Of a stretch of 64,000 bases of DNA, positions 11,050 to 24,241 are shown one piece after another (the first letter of the stretch is position 1; every line of letters begins with the position of its first letter). The DNA is from Vespa crabro (Eukaryota; Arthropoda; Insecta; Hymenoptera; Vespidae): the NCBI RefSeq assembly GCF_910589235.1, contig NC_060967.1, positions 4,193,938 to 4,257,937 of the forward strand. Reading direction: 5' to 3'. The notes below the pieces were generated by a model. The model was not told the origin of the DNA, searched no databases, and saw only the letters and a list, made by a program, of their open reading frames with translations. Position numbers and translations under genes: made by a program.

Positions 11050-14000
11050 AATGTTACCAAACGATTCGGACATGGTCTTTCAGGAGACCAAACATCTATT
11101 TTACCTTGGATACGACGTTTGAACATTGTTCCATATCTTATATACTATTTTTCGCACAAATAGTCGTATCGTCGAAAAGCGAAAGGTTGAAATCTCATTC
11201 AATTTCAATTATTTCATATTCTGTCGACGCAGAATAAAGAATATAACAATAATATAACTGTGACTATGAGTAAATACGAGTATTAACATGAAATTTATCG
11301 AAAAACCTGATCGACACATGCGAATTTCTCTATATGCGGAGATAAAATCGTGAAAACATTGAAATAATTCCTTCTACAGTTTGAAAAATGTTACCAAACG
11401 ATTCGGACATAGTCTTTCAGGAGACCAAACATCTATTTTACCTTGGATACGACGTTTGAACATTGTTCCATATCTTATATACTATTTTTCGCACAAATAG
11501 TCGTATCGTCGAAAAGCGAAAGGTTGAAATCTCATTCAATTTCAATTATTTCATATTCTGTCGACGCAGAATAAAGAATATAACAATAATATAACTGTGA
11601 CTATGAGTAAATACGAGTATTAACATGAAATTTATCGAAAAACCTGATCGACACATGCGAATTTCTCTATATGCGGAGATAAAATCGTGAAAACATTGAA
11701 ATAATTCCTTCTACAGTTTGAAAAATGTTACCAAACGATTCGGACATAGTCTTTCAGGAGACCAAACATCTATTTTACCTTGGATACGACGTTTGAACAT
11801 TGTTCCATATCTTATATACTATTTTTCGCACAAATAGTCGTATCGTCGAAAAGCGAAAGGTTGAAATCTCATTCAATTTCAATTATTTCATATTCTGTCG
11901 ACGCAGAATAAAGAATATAACAATAATATACGTGTGACTATGAGTAAATACGAGTATTAACATGAAATTTATCGAAAAACCTGATCGACACATGCGAATT
12001 TCTCTATATGCGGAGATAAAATCGTGAAAACATTGAAATAATTCCTTCTACAGTTTGAAAAATGTTACCAAACGATTCGGACATAGTCTTTCAGGAGACC
12101 AAACATCTATTTCACCTTGGATACGACGTTTGAACATTGTTCCATATCTTATATACTATTTTTCGCACAAATAGTCGTATCGTCGAAAAACGATAGGTTG
12201 AAATCTCATTCAATTTCAATTATTTCATATTCTGTCGACGCAGAATAAAGAATATAACAATAATATAACTGTGACTATGAGTAAATACGAGTATTAACAT
12301 GAAATTTATCGAAAAACCTGATCGACACATGCGAATTTCTCTATATGCGGAGATAAAATCGTGAAAACATTGAAATAATTCCTTCTACAGTTTGAAAAAT
12401 GTTACCAAACGATTCGGACATAGTCTTTCAGGAGACCAAACATCTATTTCACCTTGGATACGACGTTTGAACATTGTTCCATATCTTATATACTATTTTT
12501 CGCACAAATAGTCGTATCGTCGAAAAGCGAAAGGTTGAAATCTCATTCAATTTCAATTATTTCATATTCTGTCGACGCAGAATAAAGAATATAACAATAA
12601 TATAACTGTGACTATGAGTAAATACGAGTATTAACATGAAATTTATCGAAAAACCTGATCGACACATGCGAATTTCTCTATATGCGGAGATAAAATCGTG
12701 AAAACATTGAAATAATTCCTTCTACAGTTTGAAAAATGTTACCAAACGATTCGGACATAGTCTTTCAGGAGACCAAACATCTATTTCACCTTGGATACGA
12801 CGTTTGAACATTGTTCCATATCTTATATACTATTTTTCGCACAAATAGTCGTATCGTCGAAAAGCGAAAGGTTGAAATCTCATTCAATTTCAATTATTTC
12901 ATATTCTGTCGACGCAGAATAAAGAATATAACAATAATATAACTGTGACTATTAGAAAATACGAGTATTAACATGAAATTTATCGAAAAACCTGATCGAC
13001 ACATGCGAATTTCGCTATATGCGGAGATAAAATCGTGAAAACATTGAAATAATTCCTTCTACAGTTTGAAAAATGTTACCAAACGATTCGGACATAGTCT
13101 TTCAGGAGACCAAACATCTATTTCACCTTGGATACGACGTTTGAACATTGTTCCATATCTTATATACTATTTTTCGCACAAATAGTCGTATCGTCGAAAA
13201 ACGAAAGGTTGAAATCTCATTCAATTTCAATTATTTCATATTCTGTCGACGCAGAATAAAGAATATAACAATAATATAACTGTGACTATGAGTAAATACG
13301 AGTATTAACATGAAATTTATCGAAAAACCTGATCGACACATGCGAATTTCTCTATATGCGGAGATAAAATCGTGAAAACATTGAAATAATTCCTTCTACA
13401 GTTTGAAAAATGTTACCAAACGATTCGGACATAGTCTTTCAGGAGACCAAACATCTATTTCACCTTGGATACGACGTTTGAACATTGTTCCATATCTTAT
13501 ATACTATTTTTCGCACAAATAGTCGTATCGTCGAAAAACGAAAGGTTGAAATCTCATTCAATTTCAATTATTTCATATTCTGTCGACGCAGAATAAAGAA
13601 TATAACAATAATATAACTGTGACTATGAGTAAATACGAGTATTAACATGAAATTTATCGAAAAACCTGATCGACACATGCGAATTTCGCTATATGCGGAG
13701 ATAAAATCGTGAAAACATTGAAATAATTCCTTCTACAGTTTGAAAAATGTTACCAATCGATTCGGACATTGTCTTTCAGGAGACCAAACATCTATTTCAC
13801 CTTGGATACGACGTTTGAACATTGTTCCATATCTTATATACTATTTTTCGCACAAATAGTCGTATCGTCGAAAAGCGAAAGGTTGAAATCTCATTCAATT
13901 TCAATTATTTCATATTCTGTCGACGCAGAATAAAGAATATAACAATAATATAACTGTGACTATTAGAAAATACGAGTATTAACATGAAATTTATCGAAAA

Positions 14001-17000
14001 ACCTGATCGACACATGCGAATTTCGCTATATGCGGAGATAAAATCGTGAAAACATTGAAATAATTCCTTCTACAGTTTGAAAAATGTTACCAATCGATTC
14101 GGACATTGTCTTTCAGGAGACCAAACATCTATTTCACCTTGGATACGACGTTTGAACATTGTTCCATATCTTATATACTATTTTTCGCACAAATAGTCGT
14201 ATCGTCGAAAAGCGAAAGGTTGAAATCTCATTCAATTTCAATTATTTCATATTCTGTCGACGCAGAATAAAGAATATAACAATAATATAACTGTGACTAT
14301 TAGAAAATACGAGTATTAACATGAAATTTATCGAAAAACATGATCGACACATGCGAATTTCGCTATATGCGGAGATAAAATCGTGAAAACATTGAAATAA
14401 TTCCTTCTACAGTTTGAAAAATGTTACCAAACGATTCGGACATAGTCTTTCAGGAGACCAAACATCTATTTCACCTTGGATACGACGTTTGAACATTGTT
14501 CCATATCTTATATACTATTTTTCGCACAAATAGTCGTATCGTCGAAAAGCGAAAGGTTGAAATCTCATTCAATTTCAATTATTTCATATTCTGTCGACGC
14601 AGAATAAAGAATATAACAATAATATAACTGTGACTATTAGAAAATACGAGTATTAACATGAAATTTATCGAAAAACCTGATCGACACATGCGAATTTCGC
14701 TATATGCGGAGATAAAATCGTGAAAACATTGAAATAATTCCTTCTACAGTTTGAAAAATGTTACCAAACGATTCGGACATAGTCTTTCAGGAGACCAAAC
14801 ATCTATTTCACCTTGGATACGACGTTTGAACATTGTTCCATATCTTATATACTATTTTTCGCACAAATAGTCGTATCGTCGAAAAGCGAAAGGTTGAAAT
14901 CTCATTCAATTTCAATTATTTCATATTCTGTCGACGCAGAATAAAGAATATAACAATAATATAACTGTGACTATGAGTAAATACGAGTATTAACATGAAA
15001 TTTATCGAAAAACATGATCGACACATGCGAATTTCGCTATATGCGGAGATAAAATCGTGAAAACATTGAAATAATTCCTTCTACAGTTTGAAAAATGTTA
15101 CCAAACGATTCGGACATAGTCTTTCAGGAGACCAAACATCTATTTCACCTTGGATACGACGTTTGAACATTGTTCCATATCTTATATACTATTTTTCGCA
15201 CAAATAGTCGTATCGTCGAAAAGCGAAAGGTTGAAATCTCATTCAATTTCAATTATTTCATATTCTGTCGACGCAGAATAAAGAATATAACAATAATATA
15301 ACTGTGACTATGAGTAAATACGAGTATTAACATGAAATTTATCGAAAAACCTGATCGACACATGCGAATTTCGCTATATGCGGAGATAAAATCGTGAAAA
15401 CATTGAAATAATTCCTTCTACAGTTTGAAAAATGTTACCAAACGATTCGGACATAGTCTTTCAGGAGACCAAACATCTATTTCACCTTGGATACGACGTT
15501 TGAACATTGTTCCATATCTTATATACTATTTTCGCACAAATAGTCGTATCGTCGAAAAGCGAAAGGTTGAAATCTCATTCAATTTCAATTATTTCATATT
15601 CTGTCGACGCAGAATAAAGAATATAACAATAATATAACTGTGACTATGAGTAAATACGAGTATTAACATGAAATTTATCGAAAAACCTGATCGACACATG
15701 CGAATTTCGCTATATGCGGAGATAAAATCGTGAAAACATTGAAATAATTCCTTCTACAGTTTGAAAAATGTTACCAAACGATTCGGACATAGTCTTTCAG
15801 GAGACCAAACATCTATTTCACCTTGGATACGACGTTTGAACATTGTTCCATATCTTATATACTATTTTTCGCACAAATAGTCGTATCGTCGAAAAGCGAA
15901 AGGTTGAAATCTCATTCAATTTCAATTATTTCATATTCTGTCGACGCAGAATAAAGAATATAACAATAATATAACTGTGACTATGAGTAAATACGAGTAT
16001 TAACATGAAATTTATCGAAAAACCTGATCGACACATGCGAATTTCTCTATATGCGGAGATAAAATCGTGAAAACATTGAAATAATTCCTTCTACAGTTTG
16101 AAAAATGTTACCAAACGATTCGGACATAGTCTTTCAGGAGACCAAACATCTATTTCACCTTGGATACGACGTTTGAACATTGTTCCATATCTTATATACT
16201 ATTTTTCGCACAAATAGTCGTATCGTCGAAAAGCGAAAGGTTGAAATCTCATTCAATTTCAATTATTTCATATTCTGTCGACGCAGAATAAAGAATATAA
16301 CAATAATATAACTGTGACTATGAGTAAATACGAGTATTAACATGAAATTTATCGAAAAACCTGATCGACACATGCGAATTTCTCTATATGCGGAGATAAA
16401 ATCGTGAAAACATTGAAATAATTCCTTCTACAGTTTGAAAAATGTTACCAAACGATTCGGACATAGTCTTTCAGGAGACCAAACATCTATTTCACCTTGG
16501 ATACGACGTTTGAACATTGTTCCATATCTTATATACTATTTTTCGCACAAATAGTCGTATCGTCGAAAAGCGAAAGGTTGAAATCTCATTCAATTTCAAT
16601 TATTTCATATTCTGTCGACGCAGAATAAAGAATATAACAATAATATAACTGTGACTATGAGTAAATACGAGTATTAACATGAAATTTATCGAAAAACCTG
16701 ATCGACACATGCGAATTTCTCTATATGCGGAGATAAAATCGTGAAAACATTGAAATAATTCCTTCTACAGTTTGAAAAATGTTACCAAACGATTCGGACA
16801 TAGTCTTTCAGGAGACCAAACATCTATTTCACCTTGGATACGACGTTTGAACATTGTTCCATATCTTATATACTATTTTTCGCACAAATAGTCGTATCGT
16901 CGAAAAGCGAAAGGTTGAAATCTCATTCAATTTCAATTATTTCATATTCTGTCGACGCAGAATAAAGAATATAACAATAATATAACTGTGACTATGAGTA

Positions 17001-18157
17001 AATACGAGTATTAACATGAAATTTATCGAAAAACCTGATCGACACATGCGAATTTCTCTATATGCGGAGATAAAATCGTGAAAACATTGAAATAATTCCT
17101 TCTACAGTTTGAAAAATGTTACCAAACGATTCGGACATAGTCTTTCAGGAGACCAAACATCTATTTCACCTTGGATACGACGTTTGAACATTGTTCCATA
17201 TCTTATATACTATTTTTCGCACAAATAGTCGTATCGTCGAAAAGCGAAAGGTTGAAATCTCATTCAATTTCAATTATTTCATATTCTGTCGACGCAGAAT
17301 AAAGAATATAACAATAATATAACTGTGACTATTAGAAAATACGAGTATTAACATGAAATTTATCGAAAAACCTGATCGACACATGCGAATTTCGCTATAT
17401 GCGGAGATAAAATCGTGAAAACATTGAAATAATTCCTTCTACAGTTTGAAAAATGTTACCAAACGATTCGGACATAGTCTTTCAGGAGACCAAACATCTA
17501 TTTCACCTTGGATACGACGTTTGAACATTGTTCCATATCTTATATACTATTTTTCGCACAAATAGTCGTATCGTCGAAAAGCGAAAGGTTGAAATCTCAT
17601 TCAATTTCAATTATTTCATATTCTGTCGACGCAGAATAAAGAATATAACAATAATATAACTGTGACTATGAGTAAATACGAGTATTAACATGAAATTTAT
17701 CGAAAAACATGATCGACACATGCGAATTTCTCTATATGCGGAGATAAAATCGTGAAAACATTGAAATAATTCCTTCTACAGTTTGAAAAATGTTACCAAA
17801 CGATTCGGACATAGTCTTTCAGGAGACCAAACATCTATTTCACCTTGGATACGACGTTTGAACATTGTTCCATATCTTATATACTATTTTTCGCACAAAT
17901 AGTCGTATCGTCGAAAAGCGAAAGGTTGAAATCTCATTCAATTTCAATTATTTCATATTCTGTCGACGCAGAATAAAGAATATAACAATAATATAACTGT
18001 GACTATGAGTAAATACGAGTATTAACATGAAATTTATCGAAAAACCTGATCGACACATGCGAATTTCGCTATATGCGGAGATAAAATCGTGAAAACATTG
18101 AAATAATTCCTTCTACAGTTTGAAAAATGTTACCAATCGATTCGGACATAGTCTTTC
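11050..18157 (+). repeat. Homogenised satellite block, forward
   Basis: Monomer starts are 11050, 11387, 11724, 12061, 12398, 12735, 13072, 13409, 13746, 14083, 14420, 14757, 15094, 15431, 15767, 16104, 16441, 16778, 17115, 17452, 17789 and 18126 (fragment). The consensus has 'CAAACGATTCGGACATAG', 'GAACATTGTTCCATATC', 'ACGAGTATTAACATGAAATT' and 'ATATGCGGAGATAAAATCGTG'. From 12061 on, units read 'CTATTTCACCTTGG'; the first three read 'CTATTTTACCTTGG'. Scattered private variants include 'GTGACTATTAG' (units at 12735, 13746, 14083, 14420, 17115), 'AAAACATGATCG' (14083, 14757, 17452) and 'CAATCGATTCGGACATTG' (13746, 14083). No CENP-B-box core is present here: the motif reads either TTCT...CGGA or TTCG...CGGA. 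Counted over 13072-13408: about 32% G+C, 17 CpG. Confidence 0.95.
15431..15766 (+). repeat. 336-bp monomer with one-T deletion
   Basis: Identical in form to its neighbours except that the T5 tract of 'ACTATTTTTCGC' is T4 at 15529-15532. It is the only unit in 11050-18157 that is not 337 bp. A polymerase slip or a homopolymer consensus error are both possible. Confidence 0.8.
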
Positions 18158-18357
18158 NNNNNNNNNNNNNNNNNNNNNNNNNNNNNNNNNNNNNNNNNNN
18201 NNNNNNNNNNNNNNNNNNNNNNNNNNNNNNNNNNNNNNNNNNNNNNNNNNNNNNNNNNNNNNNNNNNNNNNNNNNNNNNNNNNNNNNNNNNNNNNNNNNN
18301 NNNNNNNNNNNNNNNNNNNNNNNNNNNNNNNNNNNNNNNNNNNNNNNNNNNNNNNNN
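18158..18357. other. Assembly gap (200 N)
   Basis: A run of exactly 200 N. The left flank stops at monomer position 32 (in '...CATAGTCTTTC'). The right flank begins at monomer position 155 in reverse orientation ('AATTGAATGAGATTTC'). The round size is typical of a fixed placeholder inserted by a scaffolder, so the real distance is unknown. The sequence orientation of the satellite differs across it. Confidence 0.98.
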
Positions 18358-21300
18358 AATTGAATGAGATTTCAACCTTTCGCTTTTCGACGATACGACT
18401 ATTTGTGCGAAAAATAGTATATAAGATATGGAACAATGTTCAAACGTCGTATCCAAGGTAAAATAGATGTTTGGTCTCCTGAAAGACTATGTCCGAATCG
18501 TTTGGTAACATTTTTCAAACTGTAGAAGGAATTATTTCAATGTTTTCACGATTTTATCTCCGCATATAGAGAAATTCGCATGTGTCGATCAGGTTTTTCG
18601 ATAAATTTCATGTTAATACTCGTATTTTCTCATAGTCACAGTTATATTATTGTTATATTCTTTATTCTGCGTCGACAGAATATGAAATAATTGAAATTGA
18701 ATGAGATTTCAACCTTTCGCTTTTCGACGATACGACTATTTGTGCGAAAAATAGTATATAAGATATGGAACAATGTTCAAACGTCGTATCCAAGGTGAAA
18801 TAGATGTTTGGTCTCCTGAAAGACTATGTCCGAATCGTTTGGTAACATTTTTCAAACTGTAGAAGGAATTATTTCAATGTTTTCACGATTTTATCTCCGC
18901 ATATAGAGAAATTCGCATGTGTCGATCAGGTTTTTCGATAAATTTCATGTTAATACTCGTATTTACTCATAGTCACAGTTATATTATTGTTATATTCTTT
19001 ATTCTGCGTCGACAGAATATGAAATAATTGAAATTGAATGAGATTTCAACCTTTCGTTTTTCGACGATACGTCTATTTGTGCGAAAAATCGTCTAAACGA
19101 TATGGAACAATGTTCAAACGTCGTGTTCAAGGTAAAATAGATGTTTGGTCTCCTGAAAGACTATGTCCGAATCGTTTGGTAACATTTTTCAAACTGTAGA
19201 AGGAATTATTTCAATGTTTTCACGATTTTATCTCCGCATATAGAGAAATTCGCATGTGTCGATCAGGTTTTTCGATAAATTTCATGTTAATACTCGTATT
19301 TACTCATAGTCACAGTTATATTATTGTTATATTCTTTATTCTGCGTCGACAGAATATGAAATAATTGAAATTGAATGAGATTTCAACCTTTCGCTTTTCG
19401 ACGATACGACTATTTGTGCGAAAAATAGTATATAAGATATGGAACAATGTTCAAACGTCGTATCCAAGGTGAAATAGATGTTTGGTCTCCTGAAAGACTA
19501 TGTCCGAATCGTTTGGTAACATTTTTCAAACTGTAGAAGGAATTATTTCAATGTTTTCACGATTTTATCTCCGCATATAGAGAAATTCGCATGTGTCGAT
19601 CAGGTTTTTCGATAAATTTCATGTTAATACTCGTATTTACTCATAGTCACAGTTATATTATTGTTATATTCTTTATTCTGCGTCGACAGAATATGAAATA
19701 ATTGAAATTGAATGAGATTTCAACCTTTCGCTTTTCGACGATACGACTATTTGTGCGAAAAATAGTATATAAGATATGGAACAATGTTCAAACGTCGTAT
19801 CCAAGGTGAAATAGATGTTTGGTCTCCTGAAAGACTATGTCCGAATCGTTTGGTAACATTTTTCAAACTGTAGAAGGAATTATTTCAATGTTTTCACGAT
19901 TTTATCTCCGCATATAGAGAAATTCGCATGTGTCGATCAGGTTTTTCGATAAATTTCATGTTAATACTCGTATTTACTCATAGTCACAGTTATATTATTG
20001 TTATATTCTTTATTCTGCGTCGACAGAATATGAAATAATTGAAATTGAATGAGATTTCAACCTTTCGCTTTTCGACGATACGACTATTTGTGCGAAAAAT
20101 AGTATATAAGATATGGAACAATGTTCAAACGTCGTATCCAAGGTAAAATAGATGTTTGGTCTCCTGAAAGACTATGTCCGAATCGTTTGGTAACATTTTT
20201 CAAACTGTAGAAGGAATTATTTCAATGTTTTCACGATTTTATCTCCGCATATAGAGAAATTCGCATGTGTCGATCAGGTTTTTCGATAAATTTCATGTTA
20301 ATACTCGTATTTACTCATAGTCACAGTTATATTATTGTTATATTCTTTATTCTGCGTCGACAGAATATGAAATAATTGAAATTGAATGAGATTTCAACCT
20401 TTCGCTTTTCGACGATACGACTATTTGTGCGAAAAATAGTATATAAGATATGGAACAATGTTCAAACGTCGTATCCAAGGTAAAATAGATGTTTGGTCTC
20501 CTGAAAGACTATGTCCGAATCGTTTGGTAACATTTTTCAAACTGTAGAAGGAATTATTTCAATGTTTTCACGATTTTATCTCCGCATATAGAGAAATTCG
20601 CATGTGTCGATCAGGTTTTTCGATAAATTTCATGTTAATACTCGTATTTACTCATAGTCACAGTTATATTATTGTTATATTCTTTATTCTGCGTCGACAG
20701 AATATGAAATAATTGAAATTGAATGAGATTTCAACCTTTCGCTTTTCGACGATACGACTATTTGTGCGAAAAATAGTATATAAGATATGGAACAATGTTC
20801 AAACGTCGTATCCAAGGTAAAATAGATGTTTGGTCTCCTGAAAGACTATGTCCGAATCGTTTGGTAACATTTTTCAAACTGTAGAAGGAATTATTTCAAT
20901 GTTTTCACGATTTTATCTCCGCATATAGCGAAATTCGCATGTGTCGATCAGGTTTTTCGATAAATTTCATGTTAATACTCGTATTTACTCATAGTCACAG
21001 TTATATTATTGTTATATTCTTTATTCTGCGTCGACAGAATATGAAATAATTGAAATTGAATGAGATTTCAACCTTTCGCTTTTCGACGATACGACTATTT
21101 GTGCGAAAAATAGTATATAAGATATGGAACAATGTTCAAACGTCGTATCCAAGGTAAAATAGATGTTTGGTCTCCTGAAAGACTATGTCCGAATCGTTTG
21201 GTAACATTTTTCAAACTGTAGAAGGAATTATTTCAATGTTTTCACGATTTTATCTCCGCATATAGAGAAATTCGCATGTGTCGATCAGGTTTTTCGATAA

Positions 21301-24241
21301 ATTTCATGTTAATACTCGTATTTACTCATAGTCACAGTTATATTATTGTTATATTCTTTATTCTGCGTCGACAGAATATGAAATAATTGAAATTGAATGA
21401 GATTTCAACCTTTCGCTTTTCGACGATACGACTATTTGTGCGAAAAATAGTATATAAGATATGGAACAATGTTCAAACGTCGTATCCAAGGTAAAATAGA
21501 TGTTTGGTCTCCTGAAAGACTATGTCCGAATCGTTTGGTAACATTTTTCAAACTGTAGAAGGAATTATTTCAATGTTTTCACGATTTTATCTCCGCATAT
21601 AGAGAAATTCGCATGTGTCGATCAGGTTTTTCGATAAATTTCATGTTAATACTCGTATTTACTCATAGTCACAGTTATATTATTGTTATATTCTTTATTC
21701 TGCGTCGACAGAATATGAAATAATTGAAATTGAATGAGATTTCAACCTTTCGCTTTTCGACGATACGACTATTTGTGCGAAAAATAGTATATAAGATATG
21801 GAACAATGTTCAAACGTCGTATCCAAGGTAAAATAGATGTTTGGTCTCCTGAAAGACTATGTCCGAATCGATTGGTAACATTTTTCAAACTGTAGAAGGA
21901 ATTATTTCAATGTTTTCACGATTTTATCTCCGCATATAGAGAAATTCGCATGTGTCGATCAGGTTTTTCGATAAATTTCATGTTAATACTCGTATTTACT
22001 CATAGTCACAGTTATATTATTGTTATATTCTTTATTCTGCGTCGACAGAATATGAAATAATTGAAATTGAATGAGATTTCAACCTTTCGCTTTTCGACGA
22101 TACGACTATTTGTGCGAAAAATAGTATATAAGATATGGAACAATGTTCAAACGTCGTATCCAAGGTAAAATAGATGTTTGGTCTCCTGAAAGACTATGTC
22201 CGAATCGTTTGGTAACATTTTTCAAACTGTAGAAGGAATTATTTCAATGTTTTCACGATTTTATCTCCGCATATAGAGAAATTCGCATGTGTCGATCAGG
22301 TTTTTCGATAAATTTCATGTTAATACTCGTATTTACTCATAGTCACAGTTATATTATTGTTATATTCTTTATTCTGCGTCGACAGAATATGAAATAATTG
22401 AAATTGAATGAGATTTCAACCTTTCGCTTTTCGACGATACGACTATTTGTGCGAAAAATAGTATATAAGATATGGAACAATGTTCAAACGTCGTATCCAA
22501 GGTAAAATAGATGTTTGGTCTCCTGAAAGACTATGTCCGAATCGTTTGGTAACATTTTTCAAACTGTAGAAGGAATTATTTCAATGTTTTCACGATTTTA
22601 TCTCCGCATATAGAGAAATTCGCATGTGTCGATCAGGTTTTTCGATAAATTTCATGTTAATACTCGTATTTTCTCATAGTCACAGTTATATTATTGTTAT
22701 ATTCTTTATTCTGCGTCGACAGAATATGAAATAATTGAAATTGAATGAGATTTCAACCTTTCGTTTTTCGACGATACGACTATTTGTGCGAAAAATCGTC
22801 TAAACGATATGGAACAATGTTCAAACGTCGTATCCAAGGTAAAATAGATGTTTGGTCTCCTGAAAGACAATGTCCGAATCGATTGGTAACATTTTTCAAA
22901 CTGTAGAAGGAATTATTTCAATGTTTTCACGATTTTATCTCCGCATATAGCGAAATTCGCATGTGTCGATCAGGTTTTTCGATAAATTTCATGTTAATAC
23001 TCGTATTTTCTCATAGTCACAGTTATATTATTGTTATATTCTTTATTCTGCGTCGACAGAATATGAAATAATTGAAATTGAATGAGATTTCAACCTTTCG
23101 TTTTTCGACGATACGACTATTTGTGCGAAAAATCGTCTATAAGATATGGAACAATGTTCAAACGTCGTATCCAAGGTAAAATAGATGTTTGGTCTCCTGA
23201 AAGACTATGTCCGAATCGTTTGGTAACATTTTTCAAACTGTAGAAGGAATTATTTCAATGTTTTCACGATTTTATCTCCGCATATAGCGAAATTCGCATG
23301 TGTCGATCAGGTTTTTCGATAAATTTCATGTTAATACTCGTATTTACTCATAGTCACAGTTATATTATTGTTATATTCTTTATTCTGCGTCGACAGAATA
23401 TGAAATAATTGAAATTGAATGAGATTTCAACCTTTCGCTTTTCGACGATACGACTATTTGTGCGAAAAATAGTATATAAGATATGGAACAATGTTCAAAC
23501 GTCGTATCCAAGGTAAAATAGATGTTTGGTCTCCTGAAAGACTATGTCCGAATCGTTTGGTAACATTTTTCAAACTGTAGAAGGAATTATTTCAATGTTT
23601 TCACGATTTTATCACCGGATATAGAGAAATTCGCATGTGTCGATCAGGTTTTTCGATAAATTTCATGTTAATACTCGTATTTACTCATAGTCACAGTTAT
23701 ATTATTGTTATATTCTTTATTCTGCGTCGACAGAATATGAAATAATTGAAATTGAATGAGATTTCAACCTTTCGTTTTTCGACGATACGCCTATTTGTGC
23801 GAAAAATAGTATATACGATATGAAACAATGTTCAAACGTCGTGTTCAAGGTAAAATAGATGTTTGGTCTCCTGAAAGACTATGTCCGAATCGTTTGGTAA
23901 CATTTTTCAAACTGTAGAAGGAATTATTTCAATGTTTTCACGATTTTATCTCCGCATATAGAGAAATTCGCATGTGTCGATCAGGTTTTTCGATAAATTT
24001 CATGTTAATACTCGTATTTACTCATAGTCACAGTTATATTATTGTTATATTCTTTATTCTGCGTCGACAGAATATGAAATAATTGAAATTGAATGAGATT
24101 TCAACCTTTCGTTTTTCGACGATACGTCTATTTGTGCGAAAAATCGTCTAAACGATATGAAACAATGTTCAAACGTCGTATCCAAGGTAAAATAGATGTT
24201 TGGTCTCCTGAAAGACAATGTCCGAATCGATTGGTAACATT
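18358..24241 (-). repeat. Reverse arm, gap-proximal block
   Basis: Mostly the major subfamily ('CTCCGCATATAGAGAAATTCG', 'TATTTACTCATAGTCAC'). The 'AAGGTGAAATAG' variant, diagnostic of nearly all units just left of the gap, is present here at about 18796, 19467 and 19804, in three of the first five units, and is then replaced by 'AAGGTAAAATAG'; I saw it again only near 33960. Units around 19071-19104, 22790-22808 and 24125-24160 carry an A-type cassette ('AAAAATCGTCTAAACGATATG'). Confidence 0.85.

Larger units (their letters stand above)
1..18157 (+). repeat. Satellite array, forward arm (337-bp monomer)
   Basis: Head-to-tail tandem satellite. Taking the AAT of 'GAAAAATGTTACC' as monomer start, units begin at 1, 338, 675, 1012, 1349, 1686, 2023, 2360, 2697, 3026, 3353, 3690, 4027, 4364 and onward to 18126, giving 54 full monomers and a final 32-bp fragment. 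Spacing is 337 bp except for eight short units (327-329 bp) and one 336-bp unit. Landmarks in monomer order are 'CAATCGATTCGG' (or 'CAAACGATTCGG'), 'TCAGGAGA', 'TTTTTCGCACAAATAG', 'TCTCATTCAATTTCAAT', 'GTCGACGCAG', 'CCTGATCGACACATGCGAA' and 'TTCCTTCTACAGTTTG'. Monomers between about 1 and 11 kb are diverged and mixed; those from 11050 on are nearly uniform. The array runs off the left edge of the window. Length is about twice a nucleosomal repeat, as in many centromeric satellites. No coding potential is visible. Confidence 0.97.

Noticed and set aside
15425..15637. 70-codon open frame in one forward unit
   Set aside because: It exists only because of the one-T deletion at 15529-15532, probably a homopolymer error. 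Sibling units are closed.
18158..18357. Palindromic hairpin (fold-back) centred on the gap
   Set aside because: The flanks are opposite in orientation, but the first units on the right do not mirror the last units on the left variant by variant (for example the A-type cassette at 19071-19104 has no left counterpart at the matching distance), so a simple fold-back copy is not supported.
18113..18461. Open frames of 78-113 codons across the gap
   Set aside because: They are open only because N codons are not stops.
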